Shown piece by piece: positions 1-9,174 of a DNA stretch of 64,000 nucleotides. Source of the DNA: Bacteroidetes bacterium GWF2_33_16 (GTDB lineage: Bacteria > Bacteroidota > Bacteroidia > Bacteroidales > UBA12077); assembly GCA_001768565.1 (NCBI GenBank), contig MEOE01000028.1, positions 1 through 64,000 of the forward strand. The letters are read 5' to 3'. Below the pieces are notes generated by a model. That model made no database searches. It was not told the origin of the DNA and was given only the letters and a program-made list of their open reading frames with translations. The position numbers were made by a program, and so were the translations under genes. Positions within the stretch are counted from its first letter, which is position 1. Each line of letters opens with the position of its first letter.

Positions 1-1330
1 GAGGCTACTTTTACTGTTACTGTTACATTTGCACATGCCGTTGTATTACAATCACCCTCAGCTCTTACATAATATGTTGTTGTTACCGCAGGCGATACAC
101 TTATGGTTGTTCCACTTCCTACTGAAGTTCCACCACAACTGCCACTATACCACCTCCATGTTGCATTAGTTCCTAATGAACCTCCAGTTACAGTCAGGCT
201 TGCTGTTCCTCCTGGGCAGAAATTTGTATTGTCATTTGTTACTCCTGTTGGATCCGTTGATTGTGTCTTTACTGTTACTGTTACCGATGCTGTTGTTGTA
301 TTGTTGCAATCGCCCTCGAAGCGCACATAATAGGTTGTGGTTACTGCTGGGGCTGCTATTATAAGGTTTTGGCCTGTTCCCACCAAAGTAGTAAGCCCTG
401 CATCCGAATACCAACGTACTACAGCTCCCGTTCCTAAGGTACCGCCTACATAACTTAAAGTGATATTTGGAAATGCTCCCGGACAGAAATTATTATTATT
501 CACGGTCGCACTTGTTGGTGCTACCGATGCTGTTTTTACTGTTATCGTTGTGGTTGCACAGGTCGTTGTATTACAATCTCCCTCTGCTCTTACATAATAT
601 GTTGTAGTTACTATTGGAGACACACTTATACTGGCTCCCGAGCCTACGGATGTTCCGCCACAGCTTACGGTATACCAGCGCCACGTTGCTCCCGTTCCTA
701 ATGATCCTCCTGTTACTGTTAAGTTGGCTGATCCACCAGGACAAAAATTATTATTATCAGTTGAAATACCTGTGGGAGCTGTTGATTGGGTCTTAACTGT
801 AACAGATACACTTGCACAAGTAGTTGTATTGCAATCTCCCTCTGCACGTACATAATAGGTTGTTGTTGTGGCCGGTGATACATTAATGCTTGCTCCGGTA
901 CCAACCAAGGTTCCTCCGCAACTACCCGTATACCATCGCCATACGGCTCCTGATCCTAACGATCCACCCTGAACAGTTAATGTTGTTGATTGTCCAGGAC
1001 ATATATTATTGGGACTAACATTTATTCCTGTGGGTGCAGTTGATGATGTTTTTATTGTTACTGTTACTGAGGCTGCTGTGGTATTGTTACAATCGCCTTC
1101 GAAACGCACATAATACGTTGTGGTTACTGCAGGAGCTGCAATTACCAAATTCTGACCAGTTCCTACAAGCGTTGTAAAGGTTGCATCAGAATACCATCTT
1201 GCTACGGCTCCGGTCCCTAAGGTTCCTCCTGCATAACTTAGGGTAATATTTGCAAAAGCACCCGGACAAAAATTATTATTATTAACACTCGCACTCGTCG
1301 GTGCTACGGATGCTACTTTTACTGTTACGG
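1..1330 (-). repeat. Tandem Ig-like coding repeats with a three-unit higher-order period
   Basis: The conserved stretch coding for TTYYVR (acataat on the plus strand) recurs at 67, 325, 592, 850 and 1108, so units are 258, 267, 258 and 258 bases long. Units starting at 325 and 1108 closely match each other, and those at 67 and 850 are alike, giving a higher-order period of 783 bases (261 codons). All spacings are multiples of three, so the array can expand or shrink in frame. Confidence 0.8.
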
Positions 1331-3167
1331 TAATATCATCACTTCCTGTACAACCTGCATTATCTGTTACTGTATATGTAAATGTGTAAGATCCTGATGT
1401 AGCATAATTAAATACAGGATTTACAATTGATGTACTGCTTAATGGGAGTAAATTTGCACCAGTCCATGAATGTGTTGAATATACACCAGTTCCTCCAGAA
1501 GGATTTCCAATAAGAGACAAATTTACTGAAGGACATGTAGATGCAGGATCAGGAGTAATACTTGCTGTAGGATTAGGTACTTCTAAAATTTCTTCATTTG
1601 CAGCTTGTTTGGTACAACCATTAATGTCAATAACATAAACTTTATATATATCTTTCTGTAAACCTGTAAAAGTGCCTATTGTATTTGTTGAGGAATCAGA
1701 GTCGCTTGTTCTCACAATTGCATATGTATAAGGGGCTTTGCCTCCATGAGCTGTTATAGTAATGGTTCCGTTACTAAACCCAAAACATGTGCTAGTAGAT
1801 GAAACATCATCAATAACTAAAAGAGGAGGAATTTCACTATCTGTTCTAGGAGGTTTAGTAAATGCATATTGTACATATTCTGGACCACAAGAGTTTGCAT
1901 CATCAACATAAGCCCGATATATGCCCTGGGATAGGCCAGTTGCTATTTTAGTAGTTTGTCCAATAGGAACATAAATTGCTCCAGATCTAATAAACCAATT
2001 ATATGTAAAGGGCACTGTTCCTCCTGTTGGATTTACTTCCAATGCAGCATCGCTCCCATCGAAACAAGATAATGGGGTATTTATAGAAATGGATCCAGCA
2101 CTTAATGGAGCAGGTTCAAAAACCGAATAAAATCCTCCATTAACTGTTTTTGGCACATCGCTATCAGATATTCTAACTAAATATGATCCACCAGAAACAC
2201 CTGGTGCAGCTGTTGGTTTAAACGTAAAAGTAGTACTAAAAATAGGCCCAGATGTCTGTAATTGGATTAAATCTATATCATACAAAGTATAAGTAAAAGG
2301 CTGAACTCCACCTGATAAAACATCTGCTTTTATTATACCATCTTCATCACCACTGCAAGTAACAGGTGTTATAGTAACTTCATAGGTAAATATAGATTTT
2401 GCACCTGCCGATGCAAGCTTATTATACTGCAGACCTCCGGGTTTAAATGTTTTTTTCGAAAAATCCTCCTTAAAATAAATTACAGATTCGCCAGCGTTAA
2501 ACTCAATATTATCAGTGTTTTCAATATCCCAATTTCTAGTTACTACATTTGATTCACCCAAATAAATCGATCGTTGTTCTGTTCCAGATGCAACAAAGCT
2601 ATTACAGTCAATAGTATAGCTATTTGAATTAAAATTACCCTGAACTATTTGAATATCATTTTCGGAAAAGAAATCGGATTTCAATGCATAATAACCACCG
2701 GTAGTGTTTATAATAAGAGGAGAATTTAGTTTATTTCTTATTTCAATATCATTTTCGTCGGTTCCCATTAAATAAATTCCACCAAAAAATTCATTTTCAA
2801 TATTCTCTCCAATAAACAAAGATCCATAAATATCTATTCGAGCAGATGTTTTGCTTTTCAATATAAAGGTTTTACTTTTTAGTATCGCTTTATGGTTTTC
2901 AACATCCCAACGAAAATCATTACAAATAGCTCTGTCTTTAATAATTACCTGCTGTCCATTCTCAAAAAATGAGTTATTGTCGAAAATAACATTATCGAAC
3001 TGGGTTGGTAGAGAAGCACCTGATTTGCCTCCACTAGATTCTGACCAATGATTCGGATCATTCCATGAACCGGTTCCATTAACCCAATATCGATCTGCTG
3101 CAGATCCAATTACTGTAATAAACACGAAGAATACAACAGTAAGGATTTTTAATATTGATTGTCTCAT
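1..3167 (-). CDS. Giant secreted repeat protein (SprB-like and Ig-like repeats), C-terminus beyond window
   Basis: The frame is open from the ATG at 3167 to the left edge, giving 1055 residues without a stop; the C-terminus is missing. An N-terminal signal peptide of about 24 residues is followed by RYWVNGTGSWNDPNHWS, a start often seen in large Bacteroidetes surface proteins. Residues of about 260 to 600 contain SprB-type repeats (CFGFSNGTITITAHGG, then a PYTY-like strand) and PKD-like strands (TFTYTVTDNAGC). From about residue 615 onward the protein is a tandem array of roughly 87-residue Ig-like units of the CHU_C-associated type, each with TTTYYVR.EGDCN. I infer a cell-surface adhesin or gliding-type protein exported by the type IX system, probably ending in a gliding-motility C-terminal domain outside the window. 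The repeat types are clear; the adhesin role is inferred. Confidence 0.85.
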   Translation of the reverse strand, partial: MRQSILKILTVVFFVFITVIGSAADRYWVNGTGSWNDPNHWSESSGGKSGASLPTQFDNVIFDNNSFFENGQQVIIKDRAICNDFRWDVENHKAILKSKTFILKSKTSARIDIYGSLFIGENIENEFFGGIYLMGTDENDIEIRNKLNSPLIINTTGGYYALKSDFFSENDIQIVQGNFNSNSYTIDCNSFVASGTEQRSIYLGESNVVTRNWDIENTDNIEFNAGESVIYFKEDFSKKTFKPGGLQYNKLASAGAKSIFTYEVTITPVTCSGDEDGIIKADVLSGGVQPFTYTLYDIDLIQLQTSGPIFSTTFTFKPTAAPGVSGGSYLVRISDSDVPKTVNGGFYSVFEPAPLSAGSISINTPLSCFDGSDAALEVNPTGGTVPFTYNWFIRSGAIYVPIGQTTKIATGLSQGIYRAYVDDANSCGPEYVQYAFTKPPRTDSEIPPLLVIDDVSSTSTCFGFSNGTITITAHGGKAPYTYAIVRTSDSDSSTNTIGTFTGLQKDIYKVYVIDINGCTKQAANEEILEVPNPTASITPDPASTCPSVNLSLIGNPSGGTGVYSTHSWTGANLLPLSSTSIVNPVFNYATSGSYTFTYTVTDNAGCTGSDDITVTVKVASVAPTSASVNNNNFCPGAFANITLSYAGGTLGTGAVARWYSDATFTTLVGTGQNLVIAAPAVTTTYYVRFEGDCNNTTAASVTVTIKTSSTAPTGINVSPNNICPGQSTTLTVQGGSLGSGAVWRWYTGSCGGTLVGTGASINVSPATTTTYYVRAEGDCNTTTCASVSVTVKTQSTAPTGISTDNNNFCPGGSANLTVTGGSLGTGATWRWYTVSCGGTSVGSGASISVSPIVTTTYYVRAEGDCNTTTCATTTITVKTASVAPTSATVNNNNFCPGAFPNITLSYVGGTLGTGAVVRWYSDAGLTTLVGTGQNLIIAAPAVTTTYYVRFEGDCNNTTTASVTVTVKTQSTDPTGVTNDNTNFCPGGTASLTVTGGSLGTNATWRWYSGSCGGTSVGSGTTISVSPAVTTTYYVRAEGDCNTTACANVTVTVKVA

Positions 3168-3257
3168 ATTATTGAACATGAGTGAGTATTTTACGGATTG
3201 TTAATAAAATAAATGCAATGTTAATAAAATTTTACGGGTTGACTCGATCTTTTGTTT

Positions 3258-3265
3258 CAAAAATA
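3258..3265 (-). promoter_or_regulatory. Possible -7 box of the surface protein gene
   Basis: Minus-strand TATTTTTG fits the Bacteroidetes TAnnTTTG -7 element and would leave a leader of about 85 bases before the ATG at 3167. No convincing -33 TTG lies upstream. The leader holds two copies of a ttttacgg(a/g)ttg block and two of ttaataaaat. Confidence 0.3.
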
Positions 3266-3379
3266 GTATGATATCTCGTTTTTCACTTGGTTTTTTATTA
3301 ACACTAGGTTCATTTGAGCCATTTTCGAATACTTCTAATTGTTAACAACTTACGATTTTAACTAAAAATCAAAGACAAG

Positions 3380-4615
3380 TTAGATCTTCTCCATCTCGCT
3401 AAGAACATACCTTCTGGTAATATAACGAACAGGATACCAAGCGGCAATAAAACCAATAACAACTACTGTAGTAAAAACGGCTACAAAGTCTTTCCAGATA
3501 ATTTTTACAGGATAGGCATCTATTATAAACGAACCCGAGCCCTGCAATTTAACAAATTCAAATTTTATTTGTAGCCAACAAATAACCCAACCCAAAATAA
3601 GGCCTACAATAGCTCCAACAATAGATATCATCCATCCTTCAGTTAAAAATATTTTACGAATAGTATTCAAATTAGCACCCAGTGCACGCAATATTGAAAT
3701 ATCATCCTTTTTATCAATAATAAGCATTGTTAGAGAGCCAATAATATTAAATGAAGCTATAATTAATATAAACGTAAGAATTAGAAAAATAGACCATTTT
3801 TCTGATTTCATAATTTTATAAAACATCTCGTGTTGCTGATAACGGTCTTTAACTTCGAAACCAGAACCTACAAATTGAATCAGGTCGTTTTGTACATTTT
3901 GTATATTATTTCCGGGTTTAATTTTTATTTCAAGAGCCGAAATTTCATTTTTATAATCAAAAACTGTGCGCGCAAACTCCAGCGGGACAATAATATACTT
4001 AGCATCAAACTCTTGCTGAATACCAAAAACACCAGATGCCAATATTGGTTTGCGATTAAAAGCCTGTTCCGGATTAATTGAAAACTGCGATGTTCGCTTT
4101 GGCACATATACAATTAGAGGATCAATAAAATTAATATTTAATGAAAGGAAAATAGCTACTCCCTGTCCAACAATAGCATAACTCTGATTATTGTGTTTCA
4201 GTATAAAATCACCAGCAATAACCATGGTATCAACACCCGATATTTTTGTAAAATTATCGCTAACACCTTTAACAGTTGCAACATATTGTTGGTCGCCATA
4301 TTTTAAAAGGGCGTTTTCTTCAAGTATTTCTGCCATATCAAATATGGCAGGGTGATTTTTAATCTCGTTAATCTGGGGAATACTATCTAATGAGAACACC
4401 TTTCCCTGCGAAGGAGTTATTTTCAAATCAGGATCAAATGCATTATACATCGACTTTATAACACCATCAAAACCATTAAATACAGAAAGCACAACAATAA
4501 GAGCAGCCGTACCAACAGTAACCCCAACAATAGAAATCATTGAAATTATATTGATCGCATTTTTTGTTTTTTTTGCAATCAGGTAGCGTTTTGATATGTA
4601 TAAAGGGAAATTCAA
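3380..4615 (-). CDS. LolC/LolE-type lipoprotein-releasing ABC permease
   Basis: 411 residues. The N-terminal FPLYISKRYL, a first membrane helix near residues 20-45, a periplasmic MacB-like core of about 200 residues, and three C-terminal helices in an FtsX domain match the LolC/E family of permeases, which move lipoproteins from the inner membrane towards the outer membrane. The loop LRALGAN in the FtsX domain is typical of the coupling region. It is the last gene of a minus-strand group with the methyltransferase (8-base gap) and rbfA; a permease of this kind beside rbfA is common in Bacteroidetes. No ATPase gene is adjacent. Whether it works with LolD or belongs to another FtsX subgroup is not settled. 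Confidence 0.85.
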   Translation of the reverse strand: MNFPLYISKRYLIAKKTKNAINIISMISIVGVTVGTAALIVVLSVFNGFDGVIKSMYNAFDPDLKITPSQGKVFSLDSIPQINEIKNHPAIFDMAEILEENALLKYGDQQYVATVKGVSDNFTKISGVDTMVIAGDFILKHNNQSYAIVGQGVAIFLSLNINFIDPLIVYVPKRTSQFSINPEQAFNRKPILASGVFGIQQEFDAKYIIVPLEFARTVFDYKNEISALEIKIKPGNNIQNVQNDLIQFVGSGFEVKDRYQQHEMFYKIMKSEKWSIFLILTFILIIASFNIIGSLTMLIIDKKDDISILRALGANLNTIRKIFLTEGWMISIVGAIVGLILGWVICWLQIKFEFVKLQGSGSFIIDAYPVKIIWKDFVAVFTTVVVIGFIAAWYPVRYITRRYVLSEMEKI

Positions 4616-4623
4616 TACTTTTA

Positions 4624-5433
4624 TTATTTGTAAGCTTTAACAATTAAACCGGTACCTGTTTCGTGTTTACTATTCGTATCAAAATAATTTAACCAAAACG
4701 AAATTGGAAATACAACGATGTAATATATTGGTAAAAAAATAAAAAACAATCTACTGAAATTAAGTAATAATATTGGCCATTTCATCGATAGTTTCCAGGA
4801 TAATTGCCCGGGTTTTCCATACGAATAGCTTACCTCAACTTTTCCAAATCCTGCTTTTATAAGTTTTTCTTCTATTTCGTTCATATTATATCCATCGCGT
4901 ACATGTTCTTCAATAAACGAATGATCGCTATGACCATGAACATCTGATCCTCCCATGTCTGAAGGAGTTGATATTAATAACATTCCTCCAGGCTTCAACG
5001 AATCATTAAAATTTTTAAACACTTTTACATCTTCTTCGATATGTTCCATTACGTCTACACTAAGTATCAAATCGTATGCCGATTCATTGGTATATTCGGT
5101 AAGGTCTGCAAATCTGAATTTTACCTGATTGCTTTTGCCAATTTTTAAGAAAAAGTTATTGCAATCCTCAATTTGTTCAGTTTTAACATCGACACCTGTA
5201 ATGTGCCATTTAGGAGATTGTTTCGACAAGAAATATGAATATTGGCCAAATCCTGATCCAGCATCAAGAATATGTGCATTGTTTATATGGGTTTTTTTCC
5301 AGTTTCTAATTGCTTTTTTAATGTGCCATGCCCTAAGGAGAATCAAATCCAAAAGCACATAAAAAATTTTCCTCATAAAGGGTTGTTTGTTAAAAACTGT
5401 CCCAAGACTCTTCTTTATAGGATCGTATTGCAT
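4624..5433 (-). CDS. Class I SAM-dependent methyltransferase, membrane-associated
   Basis: 269 residues. Motif I is ILDAGSGFGQYSYFLS near residue 56, followed by an acidic motif II (ITGVDVKTEQIEDC) and the motif IV-like LILSVDVMEHIEED, all typical of Methyltransf_11/25 proteins. The C-terminal 60 residues are strongly hydrophobic (LLLNFSRLFFIFLPIYYIVVF), suggesting a membrane anchor and a lipid or quinone-like substrate, but the substrate is unknown. No signal peptide is present, so unlike the exported methyltransferase-like proteins further right this is an ordinary cytoplasmic-face enzyme. It lies between rbfA and the LolC/E-type permease, probably in one transcript. Confidence 0.8.
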   Translation of the reverse strand: MQYDPIKKSLGTVFNKQPFMRKIFYVLLDLILLRAWHIKKAIRNWKKTHINNAHILDAGSGFGQYSYFLSKQSPKWHITGVDVKTEQIEDCNNFFLKIGKSNQVKFRFADLTEYTNESAYDLILSVDVMEHIEEDVKVFKNFNDSLKPGGMLLISTPSDMGGSDVHGHSDHSFIEEHVRDGYNMNEIEEKLIKAGFGKVEVSYSYGKPGQLSWKLSMKWPILLLNFSRLFFIFLPIYYIVVFPISFWLNYFDTNSKHETGTGLIVKAYK

Positions 5434-5489
5434 TTTTAATAAGCTGTTAATTATTAGCTGATAGCTGATATCAAGTTTAAACTATTTCT

Positions 5490-5825
5490 TTATTTTAACA
5501 AACTATCAATGTTTTCGATATAATCAAGGGAATCGTCGATAAAAAATGCCAATTCAGGTATTATTCGCAATTGATGTCGCACTCGTTTACCCAACTCATA
5601 CCTAATCTGGCTTTCCACAGAAGTAACATGAGTAATAAATTCCTGCTTATCTTTTACAGGAAAAACGCTTAGATAAACTCTTGCAACAGACAAATCGGGA
5701 GATACTCTTACCGAAGTAACTGTAACCATTTTACCTAAAAACAAAGATGATGCATTTTTTTGAAAAATATCGCTAAGTTCTTTTTGAACCAGGCGTGAGA
5801 TTTTATTCTGACGAGTCGTGCTCAT
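5490..5825 (-). CDS. rbfA: Ribosome-binding factor A
   Basis: 111 residues, the usual length of RbfA. The protein is a single type II KH fold: an N-terminal helix (RQNKISRLVQKELSDIF), the strand TVTSVRVSPDLSVARVYLSV, and a C-terminal LRIIPELAFFIDDSLDY, which contains the family signature around P-E-L-x-F. RbfA binds the free 30S subunit and helps mature the 5' end of 16S rRNA, and is needed for cold adaptation. It is the first gene of the minus-strand group and is transcribed divergently from cysS. Confidence 0.95.
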   Translation of the reverse strand: MSTTRQNKISRLVQKELSDIFQKNASSLFLGKMVTVTSVRVSPDLSVARVYLSVFPVKDKQEFITHVTSVESQIRYELGKRVRHQLRIIPELAFFIDDSLDYIENIDSLLK

Positions 5826-5850
5826 AATTATCGATTTTAATATGAAGGCT

Positions 5851-5858
5851 CAAAATTA
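5851..5858 (-). promoter_or_regulatory. Possible -7 box for rbfA
   Basis: Minus-strand TAATTTTG fits TAnnTTTG and sits 26 bases from the rbfA ATG. A second match, TATATTTG, lies at 5871-5878 on the same strand; either could be used. Confidence 0.4.
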
Positions 5859-5944
5859 CACAACATTTATCAAATATACCGAATCCTTAGTTATAAATTG
5901 ATGATTCTTTTATAATTAAGGTTTCTTGTTTCGACTTGTTTTTA

Positions 5945-5952
5945 TACCTTTG
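5945..5952 (+). promoter_or_regulatory. Probable -7 box for cysS
   Basis: TACCTTTG matches TAnnTTTG, with a TTG at 5926-5928, 16 bases upstream, as a candidate -33. Transcription would begin near 5957, which is downstream of the ATG at 5936 and so supports the start at 5978. Confidence 0.5.
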
Positions 5953-5977
5953 CTACCTGCTATTAAAAATTTTCGAA

Positions 5978-7447
5978 ATGGATAAGAATTTGATCATTTA
6001 CAATACATTAACACGAAAAAAAGAAGTTTTTGAGCCGCTTAATCCACCATTTGTAGGTATTTATGTTTGCGGTCCAACCGTTTACAGCGATGTTCATTTA
6101 GGTAATTGCAGAACCTTTATTTCATTTGATCTTATTTATAGATATCTTCTTCATTTAGGATATAAAGTACGATATGTTCGTAATATAACTGATGCCGGAC
6201 ATTTAGAAGGAGATCGGGACGAAGGCGAAGATAAGTTTGCAAAAAAAGCAAAGCTTGAGCAATTGGAGCCAATGGAAATTGTTCAAAAATACACATTGAG
6301 TTTTCATGAAATAATGTCTATTTTTAATACTTTGCCACCCAGCATCGAACCAACAGCTATAGGCCATATATCTGAGCAAATTGAAATGATTAAGGAAATA
6401 ATTAAAAATGGATATGCTTACGAAAAGGATGGGGCAGTTTATTTTGATGTAGAAAAATACAGTAAGGCTCATCCTTATGGCCAGCTTACTAATCGCAAAC
6501 TTGAAGATCTTTTAGAGGGAACCCGTGATTTAAGCGGACAAGACGAAAAGAAAGGCCGGCTTGATTTTGCATTATGGATAAAATCCAAACCAGAAACACT
6601 AATGAAGTGGCCTTCGCCATGGGGATGGGGATTCCCGGGTTGGCATATCGAATGTTCGGCAATGAGCACCAAGTATTTAGGAGAACAATTTGATATTCAT
6701 GGTGGCGGAATGGATTTGCAGGCTACACATCATACAAACGAAATAGCCCAATCGCAAGCCTGTAGCAATACAGCTCCGGTTAAATACTGGATGCACACAA
6801 ATATGTTAACGGTAAATGGAACAAGAATGTCGAAAAGTGCCGGAAACGGGTTTTTACCAGGCGAATTATTTACAGGAAACCACCCATTGCTCGAAAGAGG
6901 TTATTCGCCCATGGTGATTCGCTTTTTTATGGCACAATCGCATTACAGGAGCACATTAGATTTTTCGAATGAAGCGCTTCAGGGAGCAGAAAAAGGGTTT
7001 TATAAATTGATGAAAGCAGGAGAAACATTAAATAAATTAACATCTGCTCATGAATCAACAGTAAATATAAAAGAGTTAGAAGAAAATTGCTATAAAGCAA
7101 TGAATGATGATTTTAACAGCCCTATATTAGTTTCTCATTTATTCGAAGCGGTTCGGATTATAAACCTTGTGAACGACAGCAAGGAGATGATAAATCTGGA
7201 AGATTTAGAAAGACTCAAAAAGCTATTTAAAGTCTTTGTTTTTGATATTTTGGGTTTAAAAGATGATCTGGCAAAAGAATCATCAGATTTAACAGGCAAC
7301 TTAATTGATCTGATATTAAACCTTCGCTTAGATGCTAAAAAAAATAAAGACTTTGCAACATCAGATAAAATAAGAAACCACCTAACCGATATGGGTGTAG
7401 TAATAAAAGATACTAAAGATGGTTTTGAATGGGAAATAACTAATTAA
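5978..7447 (+). CDS. cysS: Cysteinyl-tRNA synthetase
   Basis: Charges tRNA-Cys with cysteine using ATP. From the ATG at 5978 the protein has 489 residues, normal for the family. The class I HIGH motif is HLGN (residues 40-43) beside the zinc-ligand cysteine C31 in CGPTVYSDVHLGN; further zinc ligands are expected in HIECSAMS and THHTNEIAQS; the KMSKS motif reads RMSKSAGN. The DALR-like helical C-terminus is complete. An in-frame ATG at 5936 would add 14 hydrophobic residues (MFLYLCYLLLKIFE), but it falls inside the predicted promoter and is not conserved in the family, so 5978 is preferred. A strong terminator follows. Confidence 0.96.
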   Translation: MDKNLIIYNTLTRKKEVFEPLNPPFVGIYVCGPTVYSDVHLGNCRTFISFDLIYRYLLHLGYKVRYVRNITDAGHLEGDRDEGEDKFAKKAKLEQLEPMEIVQKYTLSFHEIMSIFNTLPPSIEPTAIGHISEQIEMIKEIIKNGYAYEKDGAVYFDVEKYSKAHPYGQLTNRKLEDLLEGTRDLSGQDEKKGRLDFALWIKSKPETLMKWPSPWGWGFPGWHIECSAMSTKYLGEQFDIHGGGMDLQATHHTNEIAQSQACSNTAPVKYWMHTNMLTVNGTRMSKSAGNGFLPGELFTGNHPLLERGYSPMVIRFFMAQSHYRSTLDFSNEALQGAEKGFYKLMKAGETLNKLTSAHESTVNIKELEENCYKAMNDDFNSPILVSHLFEAVRIINLVNDSKEMINLEDLERLKKLFKVFVFDILGLKDDLAKESSDLTGNLIDLILNLRLDAKKNKDFATSDKIRNHLTDMGVVIKDTKDGFEWEITN

Positions 7448-7467
7448 TACTCTTTTTAAAAAAATTT

Positions 7468-7493
7468 AACCGGCACCTTTTGCCGGTTTTTTT
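7468..7493 (+). terminator. Rho-independent terminator of cysS
   Basis: AACCGGCA (7468-7475) pairs with TGCCGGTT (7481-7488) around a 5-base loop and runs into a T-tract. Confidence 0.9.
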
Positions 7494-7642
7494 GTTCATT
7501 TTCGTACACCATAGTTGCAAAATCGGTCATTATTTTGATTAAACCAGCCTCATTAATTTTATTTATTTAATTAGTATTCTGATATTTATACAGTATGGCA
7601 TTATTGATGTGGGAAATAGGGTAATCATTAAAAGATCTTTTT

Positions 7643-8089
7643 ATGAATAAATCGTACAGGTTGCTTGCTTTACTTTGTAGTTTAGCTAGTATAGGTATTT
7701 TTCTTTTGCTATTCGGATATTTATTATCCACAGTAAAAACCTCACAAAATATCTCAGATAATCTGTCACCAAATTATAAGTATTTATTTCTCCAACTAAC
7801 CAGAAAGCCACAATCACTAATTGCTCAGATGCAAATAAGCGCAAAACCTACAAACCAGGGAAAAATCGTTGAAGAGAGTGCTAATACAATTATCGTTTCC
7901 GAGCCCGCAATACATTCATCCGACTTACAAATGGACAGTGTTTCGATAAAGGAAAAAAACGACTCTACAAACTCAATCCTTGATGAAAATTGGATTCAAC
8001 AAGTAATTCAAATGAATGGGAGTTCAGATATTTATACTGATTTTATTGAAAAGGAATGGATGAAGGATCATAATTTTATTATTCTTTAG
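7643..8089 (+). CDS. Hypothetical single-pass membrane protein
   Basis: 148 residues, not recognised. One hydrophobic segment at residues 8-30 (LLALLCSLASIGIFLLLFGYLL) is followed by about 115 hydrophilic residues without cysteines, consistent with an inner-membrane anchor and an extracytoplasmic tail, or an uncleaved signal. The tail has no motif I can name. It stands alone between the cysS terminator and a second terminator that starts 38 bases after its stop, so it is probably a one-gene unit. Codon use resembles the neighbours. Confidence 0.6.
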   Translation: MNKSYRLLALLCSLASIGIFLLLFGYLLSTVKTSQNISDNLSPNYKYLFLQLTRKPQSLIAQMQISAKPTNQGKIVEESANTIIVSEPAIHSSDLQMDSVSIKEKNDSTNSILDENWIQQVIQMNGSSDIYTDFIEKEWMKDHNFIIL

Positions 8090-8126
8090 TTCTGTTTTTT
8101 TCTTTTTTCGCATCCAATATATCAGC

Positions 8127-8153
8127 AACTGTCGCTTATGTGACAGTTTTTTT
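8127..8153 (+). terminator. Terminator after the small membrane protein gene
   Basis: AACTGTC (8127-8133) and GACAGTT (8142-8148) form a perfect 7-base stem with an 8-base loop, followed by a run of T. Confidence 0.8.
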
Positions 8154-8170
8154 ATTGTCGTAGGATTATT

Positions 8171-8178
8171 TAATTTTG
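8171..8178 (+). promoter_or_regulatory. -7 box immediately before the LuxE-like gene
   Basis: TAATTTTG fits TAnnTTTG and ends only four bases before the ATG at 8183, so transcription would start at or next to the start codon and the mRNA may be leaderless. Confidence 0.45.
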
Positions 8179-8182
8179 TGCT

Positions 8183-9172
8183 ATGCAAAAGGACTCTATA
8201 TTCGACATCTTTTCAATTAAATCAGCAGAAGAATTTGAAGTAATTGCTATTAAAACCTTTCATTACCAGGCTGAAAACAATGCTATTTACAAAGAATATT
8301 TACAACTACTTAAAATCGAATCCTCGGAAATAAAAAGTATACATGATATTCCTTTTTTACCAATTGATTTTTTTAAATCACATAAAATAATTTGTGGAAC
8401 AAGTAATCACGAAAAAGTATTTTTTAGTAGCGGTACAACCGGGAGTGTTCGCAGCAATCATTTTATAAGCGATCTTTCGGTTTATGAAACGAGTTTTAAA
8501 AAAGGCTTTACCCATTTTTATGGATCAATAACTGATTATTGCATTCTGGCTTTATTGCCAACCTATCTTGAAAATGAAAGTTCGTCGCTCGTTTATATGA
8601 CAGACCATTTAATTCGATTATCTCAACACACAGAAAGTGGTTTTTATCTAAAAAATACCCAAGAACTAATTCAAAAACTAAGCTATCTAGAAAAAATAAA
8701 ACAAAAAACCATTCTACTTGGTGTTTCTTATGCTTTGCTCGATTTGGCAGAAAACTATCCAATTAAATTAGACCACACTATTGTAATGGAAACGGGTGGA
8801 ATGAAAGGTAAAAGGAAAGAATTGACACGACAGGAGCTTCATTCAGTTCTAACCAAGGGATTTGGAGTTGAAAGTATACATTCGGAATATGGAATGACAG
8901 AATTATTATCACAGGCATACTCTTCTGGAAACGGGAAGTTTTACTGCCCTCCATGGATGAAAATTTTTATTCGTGATATGTATGATCCATTTAGTTTTTT
9001 AGAAAATGGAAAGTCAGGAGGAATTAATATCATTGATCTGGCAAATATTAACTCTTGTGCTTTTATTGAAACAAAGGATCTTGGAAAAATAAATTCAGAT
9101 GGCCGTTTTGAAGTTTCCGGACGATTCGATGCCAGCGATATTAGAGGATGTAATCTGTTGGTTGCAGAATAA
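8183..9172 (+). CDS. LuxE-like acyl-protein synthetase / acyl transferase
   Basis: 329 residues, close to the usual length of LuxE-family proteins. The adenylate-forming signature is VFFSSGTTGSVRS near residue 75, and the later HSEYGMTELLSQAY and DLANINSCAFIETKDLG stretches fit the ANL-superfamily core of LuxE. LuxE activates a fatty acid as acyl-AMP and passes it to a cysteine. Stand-alone homologues are common in Bacteroidetes, where they usually sit outside lux operons and their acceptor is unknown. No reductase (LuxC), luciferase or carrier protein is nearby. The gene has its own promoter and shares a bidirectional terminator with the convergent peptidase gene. Confidence 0.85.
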   Translation: MQKDSIFDIFSIKSAEEFEVIAIKTFHYQAENNAIYKEYLQLLKIESSEIKSIHDIPFLPIDFFKSHKIICGTSNHEKVFFSSGTTGSVRSNHFISDLSVYETSFKKGFTHFYGSITDYCILALLPTYLENESSSLVYMTDHLIRLSQHTESGFYLKNTQELIQKLSYLEKIKQKTILLGVSYALLDLAENYPIKLDHTIVMETGGMKGKRKELTRQELHSVLTKGFGVESIHSEYGMTELLSQAYSSGNGKFYCPPWMKIFIRDMYDPFSFLENGKSGGINIIDLANINSCAFIETKDLGKINSDGRFEVSGRFDASDIRGCNLLVAE

Positions 9173-9174
9173 AA

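Noticed and set aside
103..904. Short frames on both strands within the repeat region
   Set aside because: They are shadows of the large minus-strand surface protein and recur only because the DNA repeats.
1..1330. Regular repeats that could suggest a CRISPR array
   Set aside because: The units are about 260 bases, in frame with a long coding sequence, and encode Ig-like domains.
5936..5977. Upstream start for cysS
   Set aside because: The ATG lies before the predicted transcription start and the extra 14 residues are hydrophobic and unlike CysRS N-termini.
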